A stretch of 64,000 bases of DNA, taken from the NCBI RefSeq assembly GCF_002632825.1, contig NZ_NJAJ01000021.1, positions 1-64,000 on the forward strand, written 5' to 3'. Position numbers and translations under genes: made by a program. This DNA is from Xenorhabdus stockiae (lineage in GTDB: Bacteria > Pseudomonadota > Gammaproteobacteria > Enterobacterales > Enterobacteriaceae). Of the stretch, positions 43,299 to 53,431 are shown piece after piece. Below the pieces are notes generated by a model that worked only from the letters and a program-made list of their open reading frames with translations, made no database searches and was not told the DNA's origin. Within the stretch, counting starts at the first letter, position 1. Each line of letters opens with the position of its first letter.

Positions 43299-44156
43299 AT
43301 GATAACTCAGGATGAAAAAAAGCAAGTATCTGGCTGGTTTCCAACACTAATATTACCCAGGCCTGAAGATAGTCATAAAGGTACTTTCGGGACTCTGAAT
43401 ATTATCGGCGGGGCAGAAACTATGGGTGGCGCTTGTGTTCTTGCAGGTACCGCTGCGTTAAAAAGTGGGTGTGGGAAGGTTATTATCGGTTTTAATCAGG
43501 AACCCCTTGCTGTCCAACTGATAGATACTGTACCGGAATTGATATTGAATAAAGCAAGCCAGCTTTTTGAAGGCGAACTGCCATCTGCGTGGGTAATTGG
43601 TTGTGGGTTAGGGACTTCTGCTGAGGCGGTTCGTTTTATACAGAAAATGATCAACTATATCCATCACGGTGAAAAAGTACTGGTTGATGCTGATGGTTTA
43701 AATATTTTGGCAAAATTTCCAAGCAAAATTGCGCTTTCGGACAAAACTGTTATCACTCCTCATGCGAAAGAAGCATCAAGGCTGTTACAGACAGACTCCC
43801 AATCTATCCAGTCTGACAGGCTGGGTTCGGCACTGGCCTTGAGTGCCCGATATGATTGCTGGGTGGTACTTAAAGGTCATCGAACCGTAATTGCTGCACC
43901 GAATGGGCGAACGTGGGTAAATGAAACAGGTAATAGTGGCTTGGCGACTGCTGGTAGTGGGGATGTACTTTCCGGTATTATCGGGAGTCTGCTTGCTCAG
44001 AGTATTCCATTTGAGGAAGCGGTACGAGCAGGAGTTTGGTTACATGGTAAAGCGGCTGATATGCTGGTTGCGGATGGGATTGGGCCGATAGGTCTGACCG
44101 CCCATGAGATTATTGATTACGTAAGAAAGATAAGAAATCAAATAATTAGTTATTGA
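43299..44156 (+). CDS. nnrD: ADP/ATP-dependent NAD(P)H-hydrate dehydratase (NnrD-type, stand-alone)
   Basis: Repair enzyme that dehydrates NAD(P)HX back to NAD(P)H. The 285-residue product is the ribokinase-like C-terminal domain of YjeF proteins. It shows KGTFGTLNIIGGAETMGGA, VIGCGLGTS, VDADGLNIL, TPHAKEASRLL, VLKGHRTVIAAPNG and the catalytic NSGLATAGSGDVLSGIIG with its Asp. The fused NAD(P)HX epimerase domain of E. coli Nnr is absent, so this is a single-domain form. A GAGAGG ribosome site precedes the ATG. It is flanked by the accessory region, so whether it is native or travelled with that region is open; a second full-length Nnr elsewhere would suggest the latter. Confidence 0.88.
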   Translation: MITQDEKKQVSGWFPTLILPRPEDSHKGTFGTLNIIGGAETMGGACVLAGTAALKSGCGKVIIGFNQEPLAVQLIDTVPELILNKASQLFEGELPSAWVIGCGLGTSAEAVRFIQKMINYIHHGEKVLVDADGLNILAKFPSKIALSDKTVITPHAKEASRLLQTDSQSIQSDRLGSALALSARYDCWVVLKGHRTVIAAPNGRTWVNETGNSGLATAGSGDVLSGIIGSLLAQSIPFEEAVRAGVWLHGKAADMLVADGIGPIGLTAHEIIDYVRKIRNQIISY

Positions 44157-44202
44157 TATATGATGGCTGAATTAAAAACTGACTATTAAGGAGCCGACGA
44201 CA

Positions 44203-44559
44203 ATGATGAAAAAAATACTGTTAGCTTGTACTCTCTTCGTATTTTCACAGGTATCATTTGCAGATGATGCAACTATTTTTGAGACAAAGACGTATCATAT
44301 TGCTATTTATAGTTTTTGCCCTGAGGGGTATGTAAGTTGCGAGGATGTGGAGTCTGTTGTGACAAATAAGAAAGATCATACTTCACTGACAATGAAAGGA
44401 CACACTATGAATAGAGATTGTGACACAGGGAGCTGTTCTTTCTATGGATATAGTTTTACTAATAAAAATATGAAATATACCATTTACCAACAAGGGATTT
44501 TATATATTTCAAAAAATGGAAAGTTGGTTTTTTCAGAGAATGGTGTATTTAATTATTGA
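44203..44559 (+). CDS. Unrecognised exported protein, cysteine-containing
   Basis: 118 residues. A clear signal peptide (KKILLACTLFVFSQVSFA-D) is followed by a mature part of about 98 residues with four Cys (CPEGYVSC and CDTGSC), probably two disulphides in the periplasm or outside. The mature domain is beta-rich by eye (alternating Y/I/T). There is a strong AAGGAG ribosome site. I do not recognise a family. Confidence 0.72.
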   Translation: MMKKILLACTLFVFSQVSFADDATIFETKTYHIAIYSFCPEGYVSCEDVESVVTNKKDHTSLTMKGHTMNRDCDTGSCSFYGYSFTNKNMKYTIYQQGILYISKNGKLVFSENGVFNY

Positions 44560-45170
44560 TTTTCAGTGTTATTAACTATGATCGTTAATGTATATTAGAA
44601 ATATCACCAGTTTAATTGGTAACGTTACTTATTGCTTCTGCTTTATATAATGGTTTATTGTTTTTTTATAACTAAAAAAATATAATTAAATTAATTGATT
44701 AAGAGTTACCACTAAATTATATTAGCGACAATTCGTCTCATTTACGATTTGTTTATCAAATTTTTCTATTTGAAACCTAAAAAATTGTCAGTAAACTTAA
44801 TATACTATTCCCTTGCATAAAGCCCCCCCTGCATAGTGCTTTTTATGCTGAAAATAATAAAAAGAGGTTGGTTACTTTATAAATCCTCAGTAACAACAAG
44901 AAATAGTAGTGTGCCGTTGTCGCTTACTATGAGTGATGTGGATCCATATCCACAAATAAAGTTAGATCCTCATAACATCATTATGTATTTACTAAAAAAA
45001 GCTGCTGATTGAGAGCAGGTAGGAATGTTTTTACTACTTTTATCGATAAATGAGATTAATTATGGAATTGTGATACTACGATGAAATTTATATAGAAATT
45101 TAACTGGTTGATTATCAAATTAGGAATTTAAAAACCTTTTTCTCATATCTGGTTTGATTGTTAAGGGGGA
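44560..45170. other. AT-rich non-coding gap
   Basis: No credible gene. The stretch is strongly AT-rich with an interrupted palindrome GTGGAT/ATCCAC around 44938-44953. It could hold a promoter for the downstream membrane protein gene, but no specific site stands out. Confidence 0.4.
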
Positions 45171-45716
45171 ATGATGCTTTTCCACGTTATCAACAAAAAT
45201 AATATTGTTGCACTTTCGTTAATATTGGGTGTTGTCGTTTTCTTTTTTTCTTTATCATATAATAACAGTAAATTGGGTATTATCGATTATGCTGATAGAC
45301 ATTGCCAGAAAAACACGGATTGTCTGATTGATATGAATAAAATCGTCCCTTTTGATTGGGATAAAATGTATATTATTGATAAAGGAATGGGGCATAAGGA
45401 TATTGAGGATATTATCGGAGCGGCATTTAAAGGAAAAGCTAGTTTTTTTTATAAGATTATTTTTGTAAGAAACAAACAGGTAGTTTATGAAGATGAATAT
45501 GATCCCTATATAAGATCTTATGAAAAAAAACTATTGAAACCAGACTTTCAGTATCCTTATGATGGTAAAGAAAATTATTTCAACTATTATGCGATCTCTA
45601 AAGATAATGCGATCCTTTCAATGAAGATTGAGAATAAACCACTCACAGATGACGATAAAGTTTACTATAAGCTATCTCCTTCTAATTCACAGCAGGTGAA
45701 AGAGAAAAATTTGTAA
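45171..45716 (+). CDS. Unrecognised membrane-anchored protein
   Basis: 181 residues. One N-terminal transmembrane segment (about residues 12-30, NIVALSLILGVVVFFFSLSY) is followed by a 150-residue lysine- and tyrosine-rich domain, probably periplasmic, with two Cys (CQKNTDC). The ATG at 45171, with another ATG next to it, follows an AAGGGGG ribosome site. It ends in a terminator shared with the convergent DUF1090 gene. Function unknown. Confidence 0.68.
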   Translation: MMLFHVINKNNIVALSLILGVVVFFFSLSYNNSKLGIIDYADRHCQKNTDCLIDMNKIVPFDWDKMYIIDKGMGHKDIEDIIGAAFKGKASFFYKIIFVRNKQVVYEDEYDPYIRSYEKKLLKPDFQYPYDGKENYFNYYAISKDNAILSMKIENKPLTDDDKVYYKLSPSNSQQVKEKNL

Positions 45717-45745
45717 ATATATATCCTACTATTGGTTGGTGCTTC

Positions 45746-45785
45746 AGTGCAGGTCTACTTCTTCTTTTTGGCCTGCACTTTTTTA
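45746..45785 (+). terminator. Intrinsic terminator of the membrane-protein gene
   Basis: An 8-bp stem AGTGCAGG/CCTGCACT (45746-45753 with 45772-45779) is followed by a run of six T. It overlaps the 3' end of the convergent minus-strand gene. Confidence 0.75.
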
Positions 45786-46108
45786 ATTTTATTTTTTCCT
45801 TTTTGTTCTGAACGGGCTTGTGAATTTTTTTGGGATGATGGCTTAGCAGAGGTTGGATTATTTTTCGGTTTGGAACGTTGCTCTTGTGCAGCTTTCAGGC
45901 GTCTTTCCCACTCGCAGGCTGCATTCAGGCTTTCCAGTGTTCTGGTTAGCCCGGAAATTAATCTTTCATCCATATCATTTTTGGCATATTGGAGCTGTTT
46001 CTCTAATGTTTTCTGTTTGTTTTCGCACCTAGCTTTAGTTGGTTTTGCATAGGCAATATTCATACTGAAAACGACTAATACAGCCAAGATCATAGTTTTC
46101 GACTTCAT
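45755..46108 (-). CDS. DUF1090 (YqjC-like) periplasmic protein
   Basis: 117 residues. A signal peptide (MKSKTMILAVLVVFSMNIAYA) precedes a short helical domain with CENKQKTLEKQLQYAKND, a conserved pattern of DUF1090, and one more Cys (AACEWERR). The C-terminal third is a low-complexity Lys/Gln/Ser tail (ending KKVQAKKKK) that is not part of the domain. Function of the family is unknown. It is a single gene. Confidence 0.78.
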   Translation of the reverse strand: MKSKTMILAVLVVFSMNIAYAKPTKARCENKQKTLEKQLQYAKNDMDERLISGLTRTLESLNAACEWERRLKAAQEQRSKPKNNPTSAKPSSQKNSQARSEQKGKNKIKKVQAKKKK

Positions 46109-46319
46109 GAACTATTCCTAGTCTGATTTGAAATGCTTATTCAAAATTTTATATGCTGATCGGGATTTGTTCCTGAAAATTAGACGTTAGTTACAATTGA
46201 TGAGGTGCAGAATGGAGGCTTTTATCTTTTTTCGCGAGAATGAGGCATAATGCTTTTTTGTTGTCTGATCAGCCATCAGGCAAGTTATCAATATTTCTCT
46301 CCCGGGGTTTGAAAATCGA

Positions 46320-47162
46320 ATGCTAAGTTATCGTCATAGCTTCCATGCAGGCAACCATGCTGATGTGTTAAAACATACTGTCCAAAGCCTTATCATTGAG
46401 TCACTTAAGGAAAAAGAGAAGCCTTTCCTTTATCTGGATACCCACGCAGGCGCAGGCCGTTATCAGCTCAGTGGCGAGCATGCCGAACGTACTGGCGAGT
46501 ACTTGGAAGGGATTGCCCGTATTTGGCAGCGTGATGATATTCCTCAGGAATTGTCAGGCTATATGAAAGTTGTGAAGGCTCTGAACCAGCATGGTGTTTT
46601 GCGTTATTACCCCGGTTCGCCATTAATTGCCCGTCACTTATTGCGCGAATATGATGAACTTAACCTGAGTGAACTGCACCCAAGTGATTTTCCTTTATTG
46701 CGTAGTGAGTTCTCCCGTGACAGACGCGCCCGTGTTCTGCGTGAAGATGGCTATCAACAGCTGAAATCAAAATTACCTCCTAAAACTCGCCGTGGGTTGG
46801 TGCTGATAGACCCTCCTTATGAGCTGAAGTCGGATTATCAGAATGTGGTTAAGGGTATTCTGGAAGGGTATAAACGTTTTGCGACGGGTACTTATGCGTT
46901 GTGGTATCCGGTTGTTCTACGCCAGCAGATTAAGCGTTTAGTTAAAGATTTGGAAAAAACCGGGATCCGCAAAATTTTGCAGATTGAGCTTGGCGTGCGT
47001 CCGGATAGTGATCAGCGCGGTATGACGGCATCCGGCATGATTGTGATCAACCCGCCGTGGAAGCTGGAACAGCAGATGAAAGCTGTGCTGCCTTGGTTAC
47101 AGCAGGTACTGATCCCTGAAGGCACAGGGCATAACTCAGTAGAGTGGATTGTACCGGAATAA
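46320..47162 (+). CDS. rlmJ: 23S rRNA (adenine-2030-N6)-methyltransferase RlmJ
   Basis: SAM-dependent methyltransferase that modifies A2030 of 23S rRNA. The 280-residue product begins MLSYRHSFHAGNHADVLKH, which is diagnostic, and has YLDTHAGAGRY (SAM-binding) and the catalytic LIDPPYEL of the DPPY class. The length matches E. coli RlmJ. It precedes gor, as in E. coli and relatives, so this is conserved chromosomal backbone. Confidence 0.95.
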   Translation: MLSYRHSFHAGNHADVLKHTVQSLIIESLKEKEKPFLYLDTHAGAGRYQLSGEHAERTGEYLEGIARIWQRDDIPQELSGYMKVVKALNQHGVLRYYPGSPLIARHLLREYDELNLSELHPSDFPLLRSEFSRDRRARVLREDGYQQLKSKLPPKTRRGLVLIDPPYELKSDYQNVVKGILEGYKRFATGTYALWYPVVLRQQIKRLVKDLEKTGIRKILQIELGVRPDSDQRGMTASGMIVINPPWKLEQQMKAVLPWLQQVLIPEGTGHNSVEWIVPE

Positions 47163-47327
47163 GACTATTTTTCAGCGTGATATTGCAGCATGGAGCATCA
47201 ATTTGATAGCTCTAGCCTATGACAACGAAAGCCACAATCATCATGCATAGTGATAACTTTTTGTCATAATATACGTTACGATTAAATTGTAGTCAGTAGG
47301 TTAATTGATTAGACGGAAGTGCCTAAG

Positions 47328-48680
47328 ATGAGTAAACATTACGATTATATTGCAATTGGTGGCGGCAGCGGTGGTATTGCCTCCATTAACCGTGCGGCTA
47401 TGTATGGGCAGAAATGTGCCCTTATTGAGGCAAAAGCACTGGGTGGAACATGTGTTAATGTGGGCTGTGTACCGAAGAAAGTGATGTGGCACGCTGCCCA
47501 GATTGCGGAATCTATTCATCAATATGGCTCTGATTATGGTTTTGATGCCACTATCAATCGTTTTGACTGGAAAAAACTGATTGCCAGCCGTACATCCTAT
47601 ATTGACCGTATCCATTCTTCGTATGAGCGTGTGCTGGATAACAACAATGTTGATGTTATTCAGGGTTTTGCACGTTTTGTTGATGCGAAAACTGTTGAAG
47701 TGAACGGCGAAATAATTACCGCAGATCATATATTGATTGCGACTGGCGGCCGCCCTAAAAACCCGGCTATTCCCGGTGCGGAATACGGTATTGACTCGGA
47801 TGGCTTCTTTGAGCTGGATGAAATGCCTAAACGTGTTGCTGTCGTAGGTGCTGGTTATATTGCGGTGGAAATAGCCGGTGTTTTGAATGCATTAGGTAGC
47901 GAAACGCATCTGTTTGTACGCAAACATGCCCCTTTGCGTTCTTTTGATCCGTTGATCGTAAATACATTGCTGGAAGTTATCAACAATGAAGGGCCGACTC
48001 TGCATACGGAAGCTGTACCAAAGGCTGTGATAAAAAATGCTGATGGCAGCCTGACTCTGCAATTACAAGATGGCAGAGAACAGACGGTTGATACTCTGAT
48101 TTGGGCGATTGGGCGTGAACCTGCGACAGATAATCTGAATTTGTCCGCTGTTGGTGTGGCATTGAATGAATCAGGCTATATTCAGGTTGATAAGTATCAG
48201 AATACCAATATAAAAGGTATTTATGCTGTGGGCGATAATACAGGTGCTGTGGAGCTGACACCCGTTGCGGTAGCGGCAGGTCGTCGTTTATCAGAGCGTC
48301 TGTTTAATAATAAGCCGGATGAACATCTGGAGTATACCAATGTGCCAACAGTGGTCTTCAGCCATCCGCCAATCGGTACAATCGGCTTGACGGAGCCACA
48401 GGCAAAAGCCCAATACGGTGATGATCAGGTTAAAGTTTATACTTCGTCCTTTACCGCAATGTATACCGCAGTGACGCAGCACCGTCAGCCATGCCGTATG
48501 AAACTAGTTTGTGCTGGTGAAAATGAGAAGATTGTCGGTATTCATGGAATAGGCTTTGGTATGGATGAAATCCTGCAAGGCTTTGCCGTTGCCCTGAAAA
48601 TGGGTGCGACGAAAAAAGACTTTGATAATACAGTGGCTATTCATCCGACTGCGGCGGAAGAGTTTGTTACGATGAGATAA
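47328..48680 (+). CDS. gor: Glutathione reductase
   Basis: NADPH-dependent flavoenzyme that regenerates reduced glutathione. The protein is about 450 residues. It has the FAD-binding GGGSGGIAS, the redox disulphide in [13 protein letters not shown], the NADPH-binding [11 protein letters not shown], the second FAD motif YAVGDN, and the C-terminal HPTAAEE with the active-site His and Glu. The ATG at 47328 has GGAAG upstream and is preferred to the GTG at 47319. Downstream of rlmJ as in E. coli. Confidence 0.97.
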   Translation: MSKHYDYIAIGGGSGGIASINRAAMYGQKCALIEAKALGGTCVNVGCVPKKVMWHAAQIAESIHQYGSDYGFDATINRFDWKKLIASRTSYIDRIHSSYERVLDNNNVDVIQGFARFVDAKTVEVNGEIITADHILIATGGRPKNPAIPGAEYGIDSDGFFELDEMPKRVAVVGAGYIAVEIAGVLNALGSETHLFVRKHAPLRSFDPLIVNTLLEVINNEGPTLHTEAVPKAVIKNADGSLTLQLQDGREQTVDTLIWAIGREPATDNLNLSAVGVALNESGYIQVDKYQNTNIKGIYAVGDNTGAVELTPVAVAAGRRLSERLFNNKPDEHLEYTNVPTVVFSHPPIGTIGLTEPQAKAQYGDDQVKVYTSSFTAMYTAVTQHRQPCRMKLVCAGENEKIVGIHGIGFGMDEILQGFAVALKMGATKKDFDNTVAIHPTAAEEFVTMR

Positions 48681-48741
48681 TTGTGTGGATGTCATAATAT
48701 GTAGAATATACTGCATATATGGTATTTGGACAAAAAGACAT

Positions 48742-48770
48742 TCCATCTTAGTCTTTGGCTAAGATGGATG
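48742..48770 (+). terminator. Hairpin between gor and the convergent tetR-family gene
   Basis: A 9-bp stem CCATCTTAG/CTAAGATGG (48743-48751 with 48759-48767), extended by CAT/ATG, lies between two convergent genes. No T-run follows on the plus strand, so it may act mainly as a 3' end-stabilising hairpin. Confidence 0.45.
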
Positions 48771-48834
48771 TTCTCCCTGAGAATAATTTCATCATTACTG
48801 AATTTTTTATCTATTTATTAGTGGATGGAGTATC

Positions 48835-49470
48835 TTATTTTTCTTTGCTCTTATTGTCTTCAATTGCCTGATTCATAATAGCTTTTGCCATCCATTTTGC
48901 TATTTCAATAACTTGTTCATTATTAATCTTCCAAATATCTTTCAATACTAAAAAAATTTCTGATCCATAAATAATAGAAAAAGATTTTATTACCTTATCA
49001 ATAATTTCAGGAGAGTAGGAGTTTTTCATCGGCAATGTTACCATTGATAAAGTTTCTTTTCGGTTCCCTCTTTCCAATTGTTTTTCTCTGGGCTTAGAAG
49101 ATAAAGAGCGCCTTTCTATCCATTGTTGTAATGACACTTGCAATGCAGCTCTAAGTGCTACCTCATATTCAAACATTCGAGGATAAGCGAAATCCATCAA
49201 TTCAGTTATCCGTTCTTCTGTCTTTTCACTTCTAGGTTGCCAGGTAAGAATTGGCCCTAAGCTAGTATTGACAGTAGCAGCAATCAGATCACTTTGTGTC
49301 GGGAAATAACGGTATGCTGTTGCTCGGGAAACGCCTGCTTTTAAAGCCAGTTCTGATATTGATGGCATTATCCCTTGCTCAAATAGAGTTAGAGCAGTGT
49401 TAATGAGTAATTGATAAGTACGCTTACGAGTACCTGTATAGTTCGGAAATGTGTGAATAGGCAGCATCAC
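48835..49470 (-). CDS. TetR/AcrR-family transcriptional regulator
   Basis: 211 residues with an N-terminal TetR helix-turn-helix: RTYQLLINTALTLFEQG, then SISELALKAGVSRATAYRYF. The C-terminal ligand domain is not assigned to a specific subfamily. It is divergent from the UPF0261 gene, and the intergenic region holds two near-identical 18-bp palindromes, so it probably represses that gene and itself. The downstream target type suggests a catabolic or detoxification signal; the ligand is unknown. Confidence 0.88.
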   Translation of the reverse strand: MMLPIHTFPNYTGTRKRTYQLLINTALTLFEQGIMPSISELALKAGVSRATAYRYFPTQSDLIAATVNTSLGPILTWQPRSEKTEERITELMDFAYPRMFEYEVALRAALQVSLQQWIERRSLSSKPREKQLERGNRKETLSMVTLPMKNSYSPEIIDKVIKSFSIIYGSEIFLVLKDIWKINNEQVIEIAKWMAKAIMNQAIEDNKSKEK

Positions 49471-49608
49471 TGAGCCCTTTTAAAATTAAATTATTTTATT
49501 TTTTAATTGGTTATTATTTTTTGTAATTCAATCAACTTGTTGTTTTATATTAATATTATTATTGTCCTTGTGATCTTTCTCGTCTTTATTGATTAGATAA
49601 ATTTTAAA

Positions 49609-49660
49609 ATGAGACTGCAGTCTCATTATATATGATTGATAAATGATACTGTAGTCTCAT
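49609..49660. promoter_or_regulatory. Two TetR-type operators
   Basis: ATGAGACTGCAGTCTCAT (49609-49626) is a perfect 18-bp palindrome. A second site, ATGATACTGTAGTCTCAT (49643-49660), differs at two positions. Centres are 34 bp apart, about three helical turns, so two dimers would bind on one face. They lie between the divergent tetR-like and UPF0261 genes, 55-106 bp before the latter. Confidence 0.85.
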
Positions 49661-49714
49661 AAAAATAGTTTCTTGCTTTTTACATCATGAGTTGTGGCGA
49701 GTAAAGGTCTTCTT

Positions 49715-50944
49715 ATGAAAAAGTATCAAGGATTTGTCTATATTGCCGCAACATTGGATACTAAAAGTACAGAAGTTTTTTATGTAAGTGAACTAATAAA
49801 AAAAATCGGTCTTGTTGTCCGTATTGTTGATTTAACAACAAAGCCTAACCAGTTAGTTCATGAGGCAGATGTTCATTCAGAGATAATTGCAGGTTATCAC
49901 CCTGATGGGAAACAAGCCGTATTTTGTAGTGATAGAGGAGAAGCTATTGCGGCAATGGCAATTGCTTTTCGTAATTATTTACAGCAACAAACCGATATTG
50001 CTGGGATTCTAGGGTTAGGTGGCTCTGGTGGCACAGCGTTGATTACCCTTGCAATGCAGGCTTTGCCTATAGGTTTACCAAAGCTTATGGTTTCAACGAT
50101 GGCATCGGGTAACATCTCAGGTTATATCGGGGTAAGTGATATCTCTATGATGTATTCAGTTACTGATGTTTCAGGCCTAAACTTTATTTCTCGAAAGATC
50201 TTGAGAAATGCGGCTTATCAGATTGCTGGATCAGTTTATTTTAATGATCAGGAAGATATATATTTCCAGCAGAAACCAGCAGTAGCGTTAACTATGTTTG
50301 GAGTAACAACACATTGTGTCCAGCAAATTACTGCCAAATTAGAGAACGATTATGATTGTCTGGTATTTCACGCCACCGGGAGTGGCGGTAAAGCAATGGA
50401 AAAGCTGGTAGACAGTAATTTATTACATTCTGTGCTGGATATTACAATTTCTGAGGTATGCAATTATCTTTTTGGTGGTGTTTTGGCTTGTGATGAAGAT
50501 CGTTTTGATAGTATTGCTCAGACAAAAACTCCATGTGTTATATCTTGTGGTGCACTAGACATGGTTAATTTTGGACACTCCTCGACAATACCTGAACAAT
50601 ATAAAAATCGTCAACTTTATCATCATAACGCACAGGTAACATTGATGAGGACGACTCGAGAAGAGAATCATCAATTAGGGATGTGGCTTGCTGAAAAACT
50701 TAACCGTTGTGAAGGGGAGATTCGTTTTATTATTCCAACAGGTGGTTTTTCTGCTTTAGATATTGAAGGTGGAGTTTTCTGGTCTCCAGATGCTAATAAT
50801 GCTTTCATTCAGTCATTTTCAACTAATTATAAAATAACGGAAAAACGAAAACTTATTTTTAGTCCATACCACATCAATTCAACAGAGTTTTGTGAACAAG
50901 TTATTCAGTTACATAAGGAAATGATAAATAGCATAAAAGTTTAG
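49715..50944 (+). CDS. Tm-1-like ATP-binding domain protein (UPF0261)
   Basis: About 409 residues, UPF0261 family. The pattern [50 protein letters not shown] and [16 protein letters not shown] matches these proteins, related to the N-terminal half of tomato Tm-1. The biochemical role is unsettled. The usual phosphoenolpyruvate-hydrolase-like partner does not follow. Of the two possible starts I choose the ATG at 49715 with AAAGG upstream over the GTG at 49694. Probably controlled by the divergent TetR-family protein. Confidence 0.88.
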   Translation: MKKYQGFVYIAATLDTKSTEVFYVSELIKKIGLVVRIVDLTTKPNQLVHEADVHSEIIAGYHPDGKQAVFCSDRGEAIAAMAIAFRNYLQQQTDIAGILGLGGSGGTALITLAMQALPIGLPKLMVSTMASGNISGYIGVSDISMMYSVTDVSGLNFISRKILRNAAYQIAGSVYFNDQEDIYFQQKPAVALTMFGVTTHCVQQITAKLENDYDCLVFHATGSGGKAMEKLVDSNLLHSVLDITISEVCNYLFGGVLACDEDRFDSIAQTKTPCVISCGALDMVNFGHSSTIPEQYKNRQLYHHNAQVTLMRTTREENHQLGMWLAEKLNRCEGEIRFIIPTGGFSALDIEGGVFWSPDANNAFIQSFSTNYKITEKRKLIFSPYHINSTEFCEQVIQLHKEMINSIKV

Positions 50945-51077
50945 TAATTTCTTAATAAATTAGTTAATCCCATTGTTCAATGATATTGATTCAATTAAAT
51001 GTCGCGGTAAATAACATAATAATCAACTGTGTGAATTTATAATTAAAACGAAGATTTACTTTATTACCAACACCAGG

Positions 51078-51110
51078 CACGCCTGTGGAAATATCCACAG
51101 GCGTGTTTTT
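51078..51110 (+). terminator. Intrinsic terminator of the UPF0261 gene
   Basis: A perfect 12-bp stem (CACGCCTGTGGA at 51078-51089 with its complement at 51094-51105) with an AATA loop is followed by TTTTT. The gap on either side (50945-51321) holds no other recognisable feature. Confidence 0.92.
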
Positions 51111-51321
51111 ATTTATTGTTTAATTTATCAATTAACTTTATTATCAGATCGGTTTATTAATTAATTGGAAATTTTGTGCTCTTATTATAAAAATGATAGG
51201 AGATGGATGCACAGTTGTATGAGATAATATTCCCAGAAATAATATAAATAATGTCTTCAATAAACTAAGACTTATTTTTTCCGATGAGATTTGCTCTGTT
51301 AAATTATTTTAAGGATCTGTG

Positions 51322-51708
51322 ATGTTTTCTAAAGAGTATTTAGTGGACGATCAGCACGTTGATTTTCAAGGTGTTGTTGATGGACTTTATTATCCGTTCT
51401 ATCTGGAATGGACCCGGCATGCGTTTATGAAAGAAGCGTTAGGTCTGGATTTAGAAGAAGAATTCAAAGCCGGGCGGATGCACGTCATTATTGAATATAG
51501 TCTGCGTTTTAGAAAAAGCCTCCAGAAAGGGAATAAGATGGAGGTGACCTGCAAAGTCGCCAGAAATGAAAAACGTAACCGGATTAATTTTGAGCAGCAA
51601 ATTTTGGTTGATGGCATTGTGTATGCTGATGCGACGTTTGTCGCTACTTGTTTAGTGAATGGGCGCCCGACTGTACCTGAAATTGTGATGAATGCGGTTG
51701 AAGACTAA
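51322..51708 (+). CDS. Hot-dog fold acyl-CoA thioesterase (4HBT family)
   Basis: About 128 residues. It has the 4-hydroxybenzoyl-CoA thioesterase/YbgC pattern: DDQHVDFQGVVDGLYYPFYLEWTRHAFM, where the usual D-x-x-G-V-V-Y is present as DFQGVVDG, then VIIEYSLRFRKSLQKG and a final beta strand block. The substrate is not predictable. AAGGA precedes the ATG at 51322; a GTG at 51319 is in frame. It stands alone, convergent with lsrK. Confidence 0.82.
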   Translation: MFSKEYLVDDQHVDFQGVVDGLYYPFYLEWTRHAFMKEALGLDLEEEFKAGRMHVIIEYSLRFRKSLQKGNKMEVTCKVARNEKRNRINFEQQILVDGIVYADATFVATCLVNGRPTVPEIVMNAVED

Positions 51709-51726
51709 AGATAATCGTGTCTATTC

Positions 51727-51750
51727 TGGCCTCTGATTAATAAGAGGCCA
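51727..51750. terminator. Bidirectional hairpin between the thioesterase gene and lsrK
   Basis: An 8-bp stem TGGCCTCT/AGAGGCCA (51727-51734 with 51743-51750) sits between convergent genes. The flanks lack a clean T-run on either strand, so efficiency is uncertain. Confidence 0.5.
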
Positions 51751-51763
51751 CTCAACAAAAAAA

Positions 51764-53356
51764 TCACAAACCCGGCGCTTTCCACAACGAGGTTGTCAGC
51801 CCATCATCGACGAGATGAAGTTGATCAGCATAGACTGCCTGCCAATCTTTTTTTGCTTTTTGATAAACATCCCAGTGGCCTGAGTTCGGCAGATATTCCC
51901 GCTCCCAGCGCACTAATCTTTCCCCGGTTTCCGGCATGGAGTCATATAATGACACCCCGACGCCTGCGGCGATAGCACATCCCAGAGCCGTAGCTTCTTT
52001 AACGACGGGAACTCTTACCGGTAATCCGGTGACATCGGAGAGGATCTGGCTCCAGAGTTTGCCTTTTGAGCCTCCACCAGCAAAAACCAGAGAATCTGGC
52101 TGAACACCCGAGAATGTCGCAACGATATCCAGATTACAGGCTGAGACGATAGCCGCATTTTCTTCCAGTGCTCTGAACAGAGTGGCTTTGTTGCATTTTT
52201 CCGGATCAATCGACAGGTTGAGGAAGGAAGGCGCAGCGTGATACCAAGATTTAAAGCGCATGACATCGGAGAAGATTGGCATTACACCATATGATCCGGC
52301 GGGAACCCGTGCCGCCATCTCTTCCAGCAGAGCGTAAGCATCAATACCCAGCCGCTCTGCCATCAGTTTTTCTTCGGCACAGAAAGCATCGCGGAACCAG
52401 CGCATGGTAAGGCCGGTGAAGAAGCTGATTGATTCTGCCTGTGCCATGCCGGGGATGACGTGAGGATTAATACGGATGTTCATGTTGGGGTCGGTCATCG
52501 GTTCCGGCAGGTTAACGACCTGCTGCCAGAATGTTCCGCCAAGCACTGCGGTTTGAGCGGGCCTGACAACACCAATACCAAGGCAACCGAGCTGAACATC
52601 TCCACCTCCCATAATGACCGGTGTTCCGCTGTCGAGACCACACTCTGCTGCCGCTTTGTTTGTTATGTATCCGAGTAATGTGCCTGTTTCTTTAACCGGA
52701 GAGAGAATATCAGAACGCAATCCGGCCATTTCCAGCAGGCTGGGGCGCCAGTCGCGGCTCACTAAATCCAACATGCCGGTTGTGCCTGCGTTGGATGGAT
52801 CAACGGCCAGTTCACCACTTAGCATATAGGCCAGCCAGTCACTGATCATCGTTAACGTACTGGCTTGTCGATAAATGTCGGCACGGTGGTGAGCAAGCCA
52901 TAATAAGCGGGGCATTGCTCCCAGCGCTAATGTCTGGCCCGAATAGCGATAAACATCATATTCAAACGTATTATTGTACAGCTCTTTCAGTTCACTGACT
53001 TCATGACTGGAACGGGCATCAACGTTGGCACATGCCCAAATGGGATCGCCGTTCCGATTGTACAGGACGATCCCTTCCCGCATTGAGCAAGCCGCAACTC
53101 CCTGAATTGCGCTGGCTGGTAGTTCAGCCTTTTGCAAGGCTTGCCGGATACATTGGCAGGTAAGTTGCCAGTTGGTTTGCAGATCAAATTCCATTGAGCC
53201 TGCGACATTCGGTACAGGCTGGTGCACCCATTCTGACTGCCCAACAGAGATTTGATTACCTTCCAGATCAAATATGACTGCACGTATACTGCCTGTTCCT
53301 GCATCAAGCGCCATCAGATAATTCCCTGATGAGTGAGCATGAGTGCGTTGGTTCAT
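51764..53356 (-). CDS. lsrK: Autoinducer-2 kinase LsrK
   Basis: FGGY-type kinase that phosphorylates imported AI-2 (DPD) to the form that binds LsrR. It has 530 residues, the same length as E. coli Lsr[16 protein letters not shown] (phosphate-binding), [11 protein letters not shown], and [20 protein letters not shown] are typical. It lies after lsrR on the minus strand, divergent from lsrACDBFG as in E. coli. A palindromic repeat occupies the lsrR-lsrK gap. Confidence 0.96.
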   Translation of the reverse strand: MNQRTHAHSSGNYLMALDAGTGSIRAVIFDLEGNQISVGQSEWVHQPVPNVAGSMEFDLQTNWQLTCQCIRQALQKAELPASAIQGVAACSMREGIVLYNRNGDPIWACANVDARSSHEVSELKELYNNTFEYDVYRYSGQTLALGAMPRLLWLAHHRADIYRQASTLTMISDWLAYMLSGELAVDPSNAGTTGMLDLVSRDWRPSLLEMAGLRSDILSPVKETGTLLGYITNKAAAECGLDSGTPVIMGGGDVQLGCLGIGVVRPAQTAVLGGTFWQQVVNLPEPMTDPNMNIRINPHVIPGMAQAESISFFTGLTMRWFRDAFCAEEKLMAERLGIDAYALLEEMAARVPAGSYGVMPIFSDVMRFKSWYHAAPSFLNLSIDPEKCNKATLFRALEENAAIVSACNLDIVATFSGVQPDSLVFAGGGSKGKLWSQILSDVTGLPVRVPVVKEATALGCAIAAGVGVSLYDSMPETGERLVRWEREYLPNSGHWDVYQKAKKDWQAVYADQLHLVDDGLTTSLWKAPGL

Positions 53357-53431
53357 GATGCTATCCTCGTTTGTCGTTATCTCATTAGCCTGCTGGTTGT
53401 TGATTAAGGACTACGATATGGCACGGGAATT

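Noticed and set aside
44938..44953. Interrupted palindrome GTGGAT/ATCCAC in the 44.6-45.2 kb gap as an operator
   Set aside because: Only one 6-bp arm pair, no neighbouring regulator gene and no second copy; chance is likely in this length of sequence.
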